A DNA stretch of 64,000 bases from Polytrichum commune (taxonomy: Eukaryota > Streptophyta > Polytrichopsida > Polytrichales > Polytrichaceae): positions 63,454,533 to 63,518,532 of the forward strand of contig OX485804.1 in NCBI GenBank assembly GCA_950295325.1. The letters are read 5' to 3'. The notes beneath the pieces are model-generated. The model ran no database searches. It worked only from the letters and a program-made list of their open reading frames with translations, and was not told the origin of the DNA. The translations under genes were made by a program, and so were the position numbers. Shown piece after piece: positions 47,131 to 59,084 of the stretch (its first letter is position 1; the number at the start of each line of letters is the position of its first letter).

Positions 47131-47606
47131 CCAGGTTAAGGGGGGTTGTCTTCCTTTCGGGAGGTTGGCTTATATTATGGGGGAGGGGGGAAAGGAGAGT
47201 GGGGGTGGGTTAGGTGTAGTGTGTTCATGGAGGTGTGACTGTCCAATTATTTTTTTGTTTAGTATGAGACATGTCAGATATTTTATGGCATAATGCGTTT
47301 TGATATATGGACTTTCATCAAATTTTTGATGTTAGTTTAAAGGATGTGTAGGCTCTAGAGTTGTTTCAAGGAATGGTCATGCATAGCCCCTCGGACTCCC
47401 GTTGTGATTGTGATATCTACATATTATTCTATGGCAACCTTCTCAAACAATAGATTAATCAACATAATGGTGTGCATGAGGGTTTTCCACTGGATGTGCT
47501 AATGTAAGTGATGGACACTTCATTAAACTAGTGTAGAGCAGGAAACTGTTAGGGCACTAAATCAAATGTCTAATTTACCCAAAAAAGGATGTCCTCTCGA
47601 CACAAC

Positions 47607-48266
47607 CAGCGTCCGGCAAGAGCCTAAGGCTAATACAAATGCAGCCTACAAAATTTGTGACTTAGCCTATAAAATTTTGAAAGTGTAGGACAAAGAGCCT
47701 ATGGACAATTTAAAAACATAGGATATCAACCTATGTGATAAAAAACATGTAGGAAATTTTGCCTACAAATTTTTTTAAAGAGAGGATTTTAGCCATTCAT
47801 CCTTCTTCAAATTGGGAAATTAGTTGGCCTAAGTACATATCTTTAGGCTATATCTTGCAGGAATAGCAGAGGTTGAATCACAAGATGGTGAGGACTTTCA
47901 CCCTTAAACTCATTTGAATTTTAGCAACCTTTCATAACTTATAATCAACTCTTTAAAAAAGAGTTGATTAATCCTTGGTCTTCAAACGTGGTGAAGGGCT
48001 TAGCCAGGTTCAATTCCTGCCAAGGATACCACTTAGTACTCAAATTTTGAATTTAAAACCTACAACATTAAAAGATATGAAGGATTTTAACCTACTAAAA
48101 ATTAGTTTTGAAGGCAATTGGCGGGTAACTTAAAAACTCAAAAGGTTTTCAACTTACAAAAATTTGATATTGTAGGATGCAACCTATGCCATGAGGGAAA
48201 TAGCCTATGCCCTTTTAAAGAGGTAGGCAATTAACCTTAATAACTTCAAAAACTTTTCGGACGTTG
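47607..48266. mobile_element. 660-bp non-autonomous hAT element
   Basis: A perfect 8-bp target duplication GACACAAC flanks it (47599-47606 and 48267-48274). The terminal repeats are CAGCGTCCGGCAAGAG at the left and, read inward, CAACGTCCGAAAAGTT at the right, in the CAGNG style of hAT. The interior is AT-rich with repeated motifs such as 'AGCCTA..AAATTT' and 'GTAGGA.....CCTA' in both orientations. It carries a tRNA-like module near 47970-48035 with a B-box-like GGTTCAATTCC. No transposase coding. Confidence 0.9.
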
Positions 48267-48785
48267 GACACAACCCATTTGACACACCTATCAAAAACAT
48301 CATCACTTCATGTCAAAAATGGTTGTTTTGACACACATTGGCACAAAATGTGGTCTCTTTGACGGTTCCTGGGCCGTGTCCAAAAAGACCCCATTTCCTA
48401 CAAGGCACCCACAGATTGCAAGTGTCAGATCCAGATTCCGCGGAAGATATTATATTCACGGAGGAAGCAACGGTCGGCGCGGTACGCGCTATGTATAGAT
48501 CACCTCAACTAGTCGCCGACATATTCATCAATTTCGGTCACTCTCCTCAACCCAGGCTTTGTCTGCAACGCAGAAATTTATAAAGCCAAACGATCCTTAC
48601 CACTGTCCTTCAAAGGAGACCCTGTAATTTGAAGCAAATCGTCTCGTCTCATATTGCACCACACCCTTACAAAGAAATTAGTCGGAGGTAGTTCTAAGGG
48701 TGTCGAAGATTGTAAAGGAGGAAAATCATTGTGTGTCGAATATTGCAAGGGAAGAGAATTGTTGCGTGTCGAAGATTGGTTGGCT

Positions 48786-51700
48786 ATGGAGAACTCAGCT
48801 TCAAATGGTCGGGTGCAAAATCTGTTTGTGATGCGGCATGGTGAGCGGATGGACGATGCGGAGCCAACCTGGTTGGCGACAGCTACGCGGCCTTGGGATC
48901 CCCCGCTCACGGAGAAGGGCCACTTGCAAGCGCAGGAGAAAGGGAAGAAGCTGAGGAGCGAGGGATATCTCGTCACGCGCATTCTTGTGTCTCCGTTCCT
49001 TCGATGTGTGCAGACCACCGCGGCAGTGATCAAGGGCATGTACCCCGATGGCACTGCCAATTCCAACCTCAAGGTAGGTCACACTCCTCAATTTTTAATC
49101 TCATCACACTCATCTTTCTTAATCTTTCTTATGATGCTTGGAAAAGTCCAGGCAGCAAGAATGCCGACAATGGTTTTCTGGTGCAGTGAACCTCATCTTA
49201 TTTACATTTCGTTGCGTCGGCATGTTTGACGTCAGAATGCAAAAATTGATATGTGCTATAAGGTCGCTCCTCAACTTTTACTCTCGTCACACTCATCTTT
49301 CTTAATTTTCATAGTCTTTCTCAATAAGATGCGGGGCAAAGTCCAGCAAGGTTGCCGATAATTGTTCCCTGGTGATGTGAATCTCATGTTGTTTATTGAA
49401 ATTTCGTTGTGTCGGCATGTTGATGTCAGAATGCACAAATTCACATGTGCTATGAGATCGCTCCTCAATTTTGTCTCTGGTCACACTAATCTTTCTTAAT
49501 TTGCGATGGTTGTGGTCGAAGGTGCGGAGAAAAGTCCAGCAAGAATGCCCACAATTGTTTCCTGGTGATGTGAATCTCATGTTGTTTATTCACATTTCGT
49601 TCTGTTGGCATGTGGAATTTGTCAGAATGCACAAATTTACATGTGCTGTAAGATCGCTCTCCAATCAGAGGTCTTCAAGGTTTGGGGCTTAAGCTCTAGG
49701 GTTTAGGGTTTATGGCCACAGGTATTTGTTGCGAGTGGAACATGTTGTCACCGAAGTAATTGGTGGTAATCGATTTCTCTTGGTTATGAAGCAGGCTTTT
49801 TGGAGCCACAAACATTCAATTGATGTCAGGTAGTCTTTGGTTGTCGTGTGGTGATTAGGTTTCCATAGAATATGGATTAGCAGAGTTGATGAACAGCCGA
49901 GCAATTCGCAACCCCCCAAAAGGAGCGATGGAAACAGCGGATGTGCATTGGATCATGCCGCTTGAAGAGCTTTATGCCCTTCTTCCAAGTGATGTTTTGG
50001 ACACCTCTGTGCAGCCCACAATTCCCAAGGTATGCAGAATAACTCTTCCAATTCTTTGCACACCCGTCTTACAGTTGCTCTGGGTGTTGTGCTTCATCAG
50101 AAATACATTTGATTTAGGGCAAGTTGTACATGCGTAGTTCGGTTACTAATCTTATTCAGAAACCTATAATTTGAGTGTGGTGTGTGGTCAGTTGTGGATC
50201 TAAGAACGGACACCAAAAAGACATGTGTTTAAAAGAGGTCGGAATATTTGCTCAAAATGATTTGACCATTCTAGGTTCAATAATCAGCATAAATGGGGTG
50301 GTGGGTGGCTACTTCGTCATTTTATGGCTCCAGTACTTTTGACCCTGAAAAATCATAGCAGCAACATGGGAGCTCGGAAAACTTTATACATTGTTGCTAA
50401 AATCTCATATGACATCCGTGGACCCAAAAAATATCCTACCTCTGTTATCCAAGTTGAGAATCATGGCAAACATCGAAACTTCACCATTTGAGGGGCGTTA
50501 ATTTTGAAGAGAAAGCGTTGACAACTATTCAAATGCCCTATAACCTAGTTCACAATGTTCGAGAGGTAGAATGCTAACGATGCAATATTATGAAGAGCCA
50601 ATTTAATTGTCATACTTGCTCTGCGATCCTCAATAGTTTTGTTACGGTTCAGCGCAGGTAGAATTTGGAGATCCACGTGCCCTGTGGTTAACTTAACCAT
50701 AATTGAGATAAAATGTCACATTTTGTCCGATTTTATCGAATCTTGATGAAAGCTTTAGACGTTTTGAACTCTTTCATGAGAAAGATTTGACCATCATCCC
50801 TGTTTTAAACATTTGCAATGCGTGATTTCTCAAAAGTGGCATGTGATCCATTTTCTTACAAACGTATGGCCTGAGAGACCTGTATATAGACTTGGTGGTT
50901 TAGGTCTGACGCAGGATATAACAAGCTGAACAGCCAAAAGGTGTGGCAGCGAGGGAATGCCCTGTGTAAGAAAGTGTATCAATATGTGTCAAATGTGCTT
51001 TGGCATGTCACCATTTTGAATCTTTAGCTGCTTGAACTTGCAGATTCCTGCCTGGGGAGAGAGTACAGAGGACGGACATCGCCGCTTTAGCAACACTTTC
51101 TTCGCAGTAGCTGACAAGTTCCCATGTGAAAGTGTTTTGTGCATCTCACATGGTAAGAGCCCATTTATTCCATCTCTGAACCCAAATTGTGGTCTATTGC
51201 CATTGCAGGTGTACAGTCCATGTGACCTAACTACACTAAACATCTGATTTGGTGTGGCATTAAGATTGGTGTCATGTTAGTCAGATTGGTCTTCATGCCT
51301 TGTTATGTAGGACCAAGTTTCATATGACAATCTCTCTAGTTGCCACCCAGTGATTTTAGACAATTCATGTGAGTCAATGATAAATACCGTCCTACGTAGG
51401 CGGCTTCGATGGAAATTATATTATTTCGTAAAATTCTGAAATTCGAAATTGGCAGAAATTCTGTTTTATTAGACAAATAAAACTTAATCAGGACTTTTTC
51501 TGAAAAATGTCGATTTTCCAAGTTTGTCAAAATCAAATAAACTAAATTATCGATTCTTAGAATCAAAAACGCCCAGATAGGACCATAGTGCGGGCCATAC
51601 TAAATCAAATGTTAAGCGTAGTTTCCTGGAGTTGCAATCTAAAGTTCTCAGGTAGGCAGCTCCCATCTGAAATGCGAGGTTGTTCGGCATTAAAACATGG

Positions 51701-52200
51701 GATAATGTAATGGGTTCTGGGTACATTTAACATCAAATTATAAAAAAGTAAGATTAGTCTCTTCTCAAATTTAAGTTTTTGGATTCCCCTGCTCAATGGC
51801 AATAAGAGATTCTTACGCTACAACAAATTACATAACTTTGTATTGCACTAAAATGCAATATGTCTTCAAAACCTGGCCATATAATAACGGGAGTTGTCTT
51901 GCCTACCCGGGTCTAAGTTTGTGTATTACAAATTACACCTGTTGGTGCACTAAGAAACCACCCTACTAATCAAGTGGACATGTGCTGATTACAGGTGAAG
52001 CAGTTGCAGTGTCATACATGCACATAAAGACCGAGTTCCATATCTACGGTGTAGAATATTGTGCTTATACTCATGCACAACGCAAGGTTCTGAGTCACCC
52101 TCCGGAGGCTCCATTAGATGCGGATTTCTGGAATATGCTAACAGATACAGGCGCAGAATCTGGGATCTTGTTAAATACCAAATTTCATCCTGATGTTTGA
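48786..52200 (+). CDS. Histidine phosphatase (phosphoglycerate mutase-like), four exons
   Basis: Exons: 48786-49073, 49859-50029, 51044-51152 and 51995-52200; about 257 aa. Junctions are AAG|GTAGGT, TTAG|GTT, AAG|GTATGC, TGCAG|ATT, CATG|GTAAGA and TACAG|GTG. The catalytic motif MRHGERMD places the nucleophilic His at residue 18. SPFLRC gives Arg73. The second catalytic His is in CISHGEAV (about residue 189). VSIEYGLAELMNSRAI opens exon 2, as in plant and animal UBASH3-like family members. Substrate unknown; a cytosolic phosphatase acting on small phosphoesters or phosphoproteins is the family expectation. An in-frame ATG at 48654 would add 44 residues, but 48786 gives the usual short leader before RHG. 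Intron 1 holds tandem repeats; intron 2 holds an IR-1 fragment. AATAAA at about 52447 could serve polyadenylation. Confidence 0.92.
49082..49665. repeat. Three tandem about 190-bp repeats in phosphatase intron 1
   Basis: Units begin near 49083, 49267 and 49461 with CTCCTCAA, and a partial fourth starts near 49656. Shared phrases are 'TCACACTCATCTTTCTTAAT', 'AAAGTCCAGCAAG', 'GTGATGTGAATCTCATGTTG', 'GTCGGCATGTTGATGTCAG' and 'ATGTGCTATGAGATCGC'. The first unit starts within 10 bp of the intron's donor. Confidence 0.9.
50112..50290 (+). repeat. Intron-like repeat IR-1 fragment in phosphatase intron 2
   Basis: 'GTTCGGTTACTAATCTTATT', 'CCTATAATTTGAGTGTGGTG', 'GTGGATCTAAGAACGGACAC' and 'GACCATTCTAGGTTCAATAA' match the 5' half of IR-1 as seen at 13491 and 30786. 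It lies inside the intron, in the sense orientation. The spliced donor is 80 bp upstream and is not part of the repeat. Confidence 0.7.
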
Positions 52201-52362
52201 GCACTATAAGGTATCTATTCTTGATGGAATCTATTCTTAATGACTTTTTGAGAAAATCAGTGATACAAGGCCTACTTGAGACTGGTAAAAAGGTGTCCAA
52301 ATTGTTGAAGGTGGACCATTAGATTGCTCGTAGTCATAGAAATATAATAGTAGAAAGAATGA

Positions 52363-52775
52363 GGTTGTAATAAGCCTACTAGGCTGGTCCGTAGTGGGAG
52401 AAGAGTTATCCCATATTGTTCGTATCAACCAAGGTGAAAACGATCAATAAAGAGCAAGGCAAGGGGTGAGGATGACCATCTCACTCCAAGCATTGTTCAT
52501 ATGTCTTTGTGTATGTGTACTTGCTTGTGCAATCACATCTTTAGTTATATTGAATAATAAGGTTGTAGTTATATTAGGTTGTAATAAGCCTACAAGGCCG
52601 GTCTGTAGTGGGAGAAGAATTATCCCATATTGTTTGTATTAATCAAGGTGAAAATGATCAATAAAGAGCAAGGCAAGGGATGAGGATGACCATCTCACTC
52701 CAACCATTGTTCATATGTCTTTGTGTATGTGCTCTTCTTGTGCAATCTCATCTCTAGTCCTATTGAGCTCCAATA
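52363..52775. repeat. Tandem duplication of about 205 bp downstream of the phosphatase gene
   Basis: Copies start at 52363 and 52577. Both read 'GGTTGTAATAAGCCTAC', 'GTAGTGGGAGAAGA', 'TTATCCCATATTGTT', 'GATCAATAAAGAGCAAGGCA' and 'GGATGACCATCTCACTCCAA'. Each copy includes an AATAAA. Confidence 0.85.
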
Positions 52776-53369
52776 CAATTTTGATAAGAGGCGCCATAGG
52801 ATGAAGATAGGAATTCAAAATCTAGGTAGACAATTCTTGATGAGTTTACGCATGCCTCTTAGTTTCATTGTTGTTGTCAAGCATCTACAATCACAAAGTA
52901 AAACTTATTGTGGTAACTGTTTCACATTAAAGTTGTGGTTTGCCAGAGACGTGTATAGATTTGTTCATGTTATAATGATGAAGAAGGTGATAACCTCAGA
53001 ACCTGCTTTCTGACCTATACTATCCTTGAGTGACTTGATCGCAGATGAAGTAGAAACCCAGAATGTACACTGTTTGTTTGTTTGTTTGTTTTTTGGCTTC
53101 AGTGTGATCATTCAATTTGAATTTGAAAGAACTGGGTGTAATTTCCTGAGTAAAATAATAGACAGCATCTGTATGGGTGCAGAAGCAAGTGTCATCTTTG
53201 GAGAGATTAGCTTGAAACCAACAGATTGCATTGCTAAAATAACTGTACGCAGACCTACTCTATATTCAATTGCTAGAAGTATGAGAAGTTAATTTCTATG
53301 TAAGAAAGACAGCACAAACATCAAGAAAGTTGCAGTTGATCATAATCTCTCACTTTGGAGGCTATTGCC

Positions 53370-53599
53370 CACTGATCGGGCAGAACTGGCAGTTAATTAC
53401 AGATGAACCGGTTGAGTTTGAGAAATAACCGGTTAAAGTTCAGGACTTCAGGCAAATTACTGATCGTTGTGGAGGAATTTATAGAATATACCCCAATTTA
53501 TTAAAGGAAAACCGGAGGATGTCAACATGTGATTGGTTGGACTTGCAAACACTAGGATCTCAACCGTTTATGTCCAAAAATCTCCCCGATCACTATTAC
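53370..53599. mobile_element. hAT MITE of the 205-bp family
   Basis: The left end is CACTGATCGGGCAGAAC and the right end TCCAAAAATCTCCCCGATCA. The interior matches the copies at 5895 and 22914 (AACCGGTTGAGTTTGAGAAA). The flanks CTATTGCC (left) and CTATTACT (right) differ only by transitions, an eroded 8-bp duplication. Confidence 0.8.
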
Positions 53600-54361
53600 T
53601 GTTGGTGTGCAACTTCCTTAAAATGCCTATTTTTGAAGGTCCATCCCTTAGAATTGGACCATTAACCCCTAAATGCTCAAGTCTCCACATTCCATTTTCA
53701 GTCATTTCTAGCACCATTGCCAAGGATTTATGCTATGTAGCAAAATAGGCTTTTCAACTTTAAAAAAAAATCAAACCATACGGATGCGAACTAGGTTATC
53801 ATATATTCATGCTGAGAAAATTTGAGGTCGATCATATCACATTTTCTAGGTCAGATTGACATGTGAACATGGCCTTCATCCAGGGGGAAGCTAAAGAAAA
53901 TTTCTAATTTTTTTGGTTTCATGACCATTTCAGTCATGCCACAAATTTGGAAAGTTGGCAACTTTCCCATAAAGTGTCATGTGGATGAGAAATGAGCTAC
54001 TCCTCAAAATCGGGCTTTTTTTTATAACAAATTTAGATGAAATCCATCAACCCTCAAAGTAGGAGGGGCCACATGAGGTCATTTTGGGAGATTCGCCCCT
54101 TTTCATAATGCGAGCAATGTGTGCACTCTTTTTTTTTGGGTCCAAGTTGTGCGCAACAGTCACCTTGTCCTAACAATCAAAACCCCACCCAAATTGGGCA
54201 TCATATGTGAAAGATACCGATTCCTAAATTTGGCTCTTACATTTGGACAACACATAGAACCTGCTCCCAAAACAAGGAATGCCAACCTAACAAGAAATCG
54301 TGCATGCTTGGAGTATGAGGTTTTTATATGTTATTTTGGCCCGCATGATAATGGGTGCAAC

Positions 54362-55939
54362 CACAGTCCGGGGAGTTTTGTAGAGAAACCGGCTAATTGC
54401 CGAGGTTTCTGGAGATGGCTCGGATTTTACAAATTTAACCCGGAAGTGGCCTAAAGAGTGCCAAATTTATCGGTTGATAGCCCCCATTTCCTAATGTATT
54501 TAGGCAATTAGCCGGCAATTTTTTTTTCATTTATGCAATTTCCGGAAGGTCTAAAGTGTGGCCGGTTTTATATTTTGGTGGTGGATGTGTCATGATCATT
54601 TATTCAATTTTTTTTGAATTAATGTGGATTAATTCAATGTGGGCATTCACTCTCCATTTATTGTCATCTAAATAGTATCCTTAGCATGATTTGAACCTGG
54701 CAAAGCCCCTACCATATTAGGGCTAAGGATTTAGCCTTCGAAAAATACAAGCACCACAAAAGGGTCCAAGTATAATTCGGAGGCTAGTTAGTATTGAAAA
54801 GTCACATGATTTGCGTACCATTGCCGTTAGTATCAATTGCCCCAAACGAACAAGGCACATCACTCATACTCATTGTACTAGGAGAATTCAAATAAGAAGA
54901 AGGATTAGCATACAAAAAACGGTACTTACTGTCTTTCTTCCAAAGTGGGATAGCATCACAAATTATGTCATCTACCTCTTCATTTGGCCCTTCCAAGGCA
55001 ATTCGCAGCATTGCATCGAGATTCCTACTACCCAACCTATTCTAACTTTGGTTTTGATCAAATTTTGCACACTGAAAGCACGCTCACATGTCGCAGTAGA
55101 AACACATTGCACATGAGCTAACTCTGCAAGAATAAGGAGGTTGGGGTACCGTGCTTGCAAAGCATGATTCCAAGTTATCATGCCCCACAAATCCCTGAAA
55201 TTCTTATCCCCCCATTCCGTAGTGCACTGAACCTACGGAGTCAAAGCTGGTTTAGGGAAGCAAGGGGAGCCCTAAACCACAAGCCACTCTAACCCTAAAG
55301 GGCCTAAAGGGCCTAAACCACAAGCCAACAAGGCATAGTCTCCAACTATGCATAGTACCGTAACACCATAGCAGGTTCATCACCTGGCGAACGAATATTT
55401 ATTTATTTTGAAAAAATAAGGTTCGTTTGCTAAAAATATTTTTTTTTGAAATTCGTTCTTCTATTTTGAGGAAAAATAATAATTCGTCCTGGAACAGAGT
55501 AGATGTACCGGGATGACAACTTAAATTGATTTTTTCAACAGAGTTTGCTTCACCCAACTTTCTGGATTTTCGTTCTTTTCATAACATAATTTTCCATAAT
55601 TTCGTTCTTCATGGCCTGGAATTTCTGATTTTTTTCGTTTTTTTTTTTGGGAATTATTTAAGAACGAACCTGCTATGGTGTTACGGTATTGAAAACCTTA
55701 CCTAAAATATATATATTTGGTCGGCTGCCCGCCGTGAAAATAATTTCTCAATCGGCAATTTGCCGTGGATACTCTAGGGCAGCTTGCCGAAATGCCGGCA
55801 TTTTATTTTTCTAATTGGCCCATTTCCGTAAACCTTCATTTTCTTCCGGAACCCCTTCCTAAACTTTCCAATTGCATTCGGAAATTCTCAAAATCAACCG
55901 GCTAGCTCGTAACTAACTGCCGGCACTACCCGTTCATTG
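54362..55939 (-). mobile_element. 1.58-kb hAT element with perfect target duplication
   Basis: Flanked by GGTGCAAC (54354-54361 and 55940-55947). The terminal repeats are CACAGTCCGGGGAG at the left and, read inward, CAATGAACGGGTAG at the right. It carries the 3' end of a hAT transposase on the minus strand (54802-55225) and a tRNA-like module near 54683-54745. Most of the transposase gene is gone, so it is an internally deleted, non-autonomous copy. Confidence 0.88.
54802..55225 (-). pseudogene. hAT transposase dimerisation-domain remnant
   Basis: The minus strand reads TTEWGDKNFRDLWGMITWNH, then LQARYPNLLILAELAHVQCV and STATCERAFSVQNLIKTKVR. The last part is the hAT C-terminal dimerisation signature (YPNL...STA.CER.FS.QN.IKTK). 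After a frameshift near 55020-55035 it continues RNLDAMLRIALEGP and IPLWKKDSKYRFLYANPS to a stop at 54802. It resembles ZNF862/KIAA1586-like transposases. The DDE catalytic core is absent. Confidence 0.88.
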
Positions 55940-56094
55940 GGTGCAACCACCCTACGCCAATAGATACCTTCCTTCCATGTAGATTACCTCCTAGGGGGTC
56001 GTGAAACCCCATCAAAATATTCATAAGTGACGACCTATTTTGGGTTGCATGAGCATTTAAGCGTTAGGTTGGTATTTTTCTATATCACTTGGAA

Positions 56095-56200
56095 ACTACT
56101 GCGCTTTGCTTCTCTAGGGAATCGGCATCTTTGACACCATCATGACGTACTTTAAGTCCTATATGCCTTTTGGCTTCTTGAACTTTAAAACTAAAGAGAT
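56095..56200 (+). mobile_element. LINE 3'-end fragment
   Basis: The phrases 'GACACCATCATGACGTACTT', 'TTTTGGCTTCTTGAACTTTA' and 'AAAAC' parallel the LINE end at 33340-33400 ('GACCCATCCTGATGTACTG', 'TTTTGGGCTTCTCGGACTTT'). This is only the last about 100 bp of such an element. Confidence 0.55.
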
Positions 56201-56385
56201 ATCACGCTAGAGGCACCCAAAATTGTTGTGGTCCCTATTTTGTCCCCTATAAATGCTCAATTATTACTTCTTTTTCTTTTTCTTTTTTGACAGAATGCTC
56301 AATTATTACTGCTTTCTTGTTTTGTTTCACATAAACATGCCTTCCCAAGTGCAAGATTTCAACAACCAATTCTTTTGACATTTGA

Positions 56386-56768
56386 CTACACCATATATGA
56401 TATTCAATGTCATATGGTATTTTAAGTCACTATGGTAACTTTTCGGATGACACTTCTAGTGAATAAGTGAACAAACACCGTCATGGATGACGGATGAGTT
56501 CATCCACTGGTCAAAACCCTGCCTTCTCTTGTCAGCAACTTGTGATGAAATATTGTCGTGGATGATTGAACTTTGGATGAGAAACTACTTGGTAAGTGAC
56601 AGTAATTGCAACACTGTAAATCTGTAATGCCCAAAAAAAAATTTTTACAAGGAATGACAAATAATGTTAGGTTAACATTTAGTGTTGGTGACACAATACC
56701 ACGGTTTACAGATAGTAATGAGCAAGACAATTAGAATGGGTGACACTAAATAACATATTTAGTGTAGT
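56386..56768 (+). mobile_element. MITE family M1, copy d (full length)
   Basis: The left end is ACTACACCATATATGATATT and the right end AAATAACATATTTAGTGTAG. The internal landmarks are the same as copy a. About 380 bp, no coding frame. Confidence 0.82.
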
Positions 56769-57159
56769 TGTTGAGCATGTGTATGATTGTCTTGGACCAA
56801 AAGTTGTGAGATTGAGATTAGTGGGAGGTGAGAGCTCCCAAATGTTTGTTTCAGTGAAGTAAAATCAATTTTCTTGATAGCGTCAAACCTTTGGTTGGTT
56901 TTTCCAAGCAACTTGTTGGCTTAACACTTCCATATGTGAGAGTAGATTTGTCTAGTTGCATTAGAAGAAGAAAGGGGGGGGGGGGTCAAATAGGCCTCAA
57001 AGGACCCTTAATTGGTGAGTCTACATAAATGCTTCTTGCTTATTTGATTTTGGCCCATAGGCCTGGGCAACCAAAAATCTCATGAGTAGTAGATCAATTA
57101 GTGCAGGAATTATAAAGGTTGAAAATGTAAAGGGTGGAAAATCTAAATTTCTCAAACTC

Positions 57160-57211
57160 AACCGGTTCATTTGTAACTAGTGGTTGGTTCTCCCCGTTCA
57201 TTGGTTTGGCA
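57160..57211. mobile_element. Isolated end of a 205-bp-family hAT MITE
   Basis: AAACTCAACCGGTTCATTTG followed by GTTCTCCCCGTTCATTG is the complement of the left end of the family (CAATGAACGGGGAGAAC). The opposite end was not found, so this copy is truncated. Confidence 0.6.
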
Positions 57212-58530
57212 AGGCATGCCGCAAATTTGATGACAAATACTCCTTTGGTAATATGCATTCATAGAAGTGCAAACTCATTTTCATGATTTTACAAATCAAT
57301 ATACCAATAGGTTCTACCAATTTCATTGGAACTGCAAACCAAGTTCACTATATAGACAACCATTTAACTTGAACTTTCAACCAATTCCACTACATGATCA
57401 TAATTTGAATAAACTTTGCTAATATGATTGAAATCTCTCTATCAAAGTTTATGAACACAAAGAATGTAGAGATATAACAGACCATACAATACTATCACTT
57501 TCTGTTGAGTCATACAAAAGAGACCTTGAGGCAGATAACCATTACAAAACCTCATAAGAGAACCCGAGCATGCTAGAGAACTGGATCAACACACTAGAGA
57601 GCTAGAGAATTGTATCACTGCTAGAGAACTAGAAAGTTGTATGGGGGCACACAAATTTGCTTCCAATTTGATTGTATTGTTAAACCTAGTACAAAGGCTC
57701 TCACCAACAACCGGATGTTGCAAAACGAGAAGGCAAGAAGTTGAGAATACAAGAGTTGCTTGGCTTGGAAGATTTATGAAATTGGTTTAGAAGATTCTTG
57801 AAGTTGCTAGAGGTAAAGGTCCATTATCATGAAATTGAGGTGTGCCACATGTCAAGTTGGTTTAGAAGAATCATGAACTAATTTAGAAGGTTCATGAAAT
57901 TGATAGAACACTCCGGTAACATGAGGGTTCATGAAGTAGCATGGAATCTTCATGAAATTAACTTTGCACTTTTATGAAGTCATCTTACTAAAGGAGTATT
58001 TGAACAATGGTTATCGTGTCTTGATTTCCTGCGTGGCATGTAACGTGCCACAAAGGACGAGAAAAAAAAATATAGTTAGGTAGTTATTTTATTTTATTTT
58101 GGGGGGGGGGGGGCACTCCCTAAAACTCCCCCAAACTCGAAGCCCACTACTATAAAACTTCCTTCTCTAATGTCAACTATGCAAGTTGAAATGTGATTGT
58201 CATCACATTTGGCCATTTTGAATGTCGCATGAACTCATGAATTATTATGCCTTGAGATTCTAAGAATCGAAAAGAAACCACAAATATGAAAACTTTGTGT
58301 AAGGTTTGATTGATAAGAATACACATCATGAAAAAACATTGGTGTAAAATATGACAATCTCAAGTTTGCGCTAAAATATTTATGCCCCTCCGCCCACCCC
58401 CCAAAAAATACTCTTAAATGAGAGTCAATTTCCAGTTTCAAAATAGAGAGGCAGTCGAACTTTCTCCCTCAAACTTAAATTTCTCCCCACAATTGTGTCA
58501 ATCACCAAGTATTATTGTCTAATGTAGTCT

Positions 58531-58565
<35 letters not shown>

Positions 58566-58667
58566 CATTATGGTAGTTTTTGCCAATGTAGTCGGCACAT
58601 AGAAGCATGCCCTAACTTAGAGTTATGAGAATATTACACTGCTTATCCTAATTAGTCCATGTGGTAC
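57212..58667. other. Gene-free AT-rich stretch
   Basis: No gene recognised. It contains imperfect repeats of 'CTAGAGAACT' (57570-57630) and 'TTCATGAA(A/G)' (57770-57980), a poly-G run near 58100, and a (CTTT)n tract at 58530-58565. Confidence 0.45.
58530..58565. repeat. (CTTT)n microsatellite
   Basis: About nine uninterrupted CTTT units. Confidence 0.95.
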
Positions 58668-59056
58668 TAATTCCCAGCATACACACTATTTTGCCAAGTC
58701 TCAAAACTAGTGAGCTAAGGAATATACCAAGTGTTACTAAATTATGAATACATGAACATTTACCATACATATCAAGAAATTAATGCATGCTCTAAGGTGC
58801 TTGTAGAGTGATAATAATAATAATAATATGCAAACACATGCTTGTCAATGAATAGTGCTAGGATGAATAGTGTCAGTACTCCAATGAGTAGTGTTGATAT
58901 AAATAATATTTTTAGTGAATAGTTTTGAGATAAATAATGCTTCCTAGCTCTTTTGGTGGCACTAATTTCATAGTATAAAGAAATTTAGTATCACCTTCAC
59001 TAATTTCCCACATTCACTATTAGTCCTCCCTTATTAATCGGGATAATCGGTGTACT
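58668..59056. repeat. Dispersed non-coding repeat R1, copy 2
   Basis: Same orientation as 85-455; see that copy for shared landmarks. This copy has gained a short TAA-repeat (58811-58828). Confidence 0.7.
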
Positions 59057-59084
59057 AGCATGTCCAAAGTGGAGATTTTAGAGG

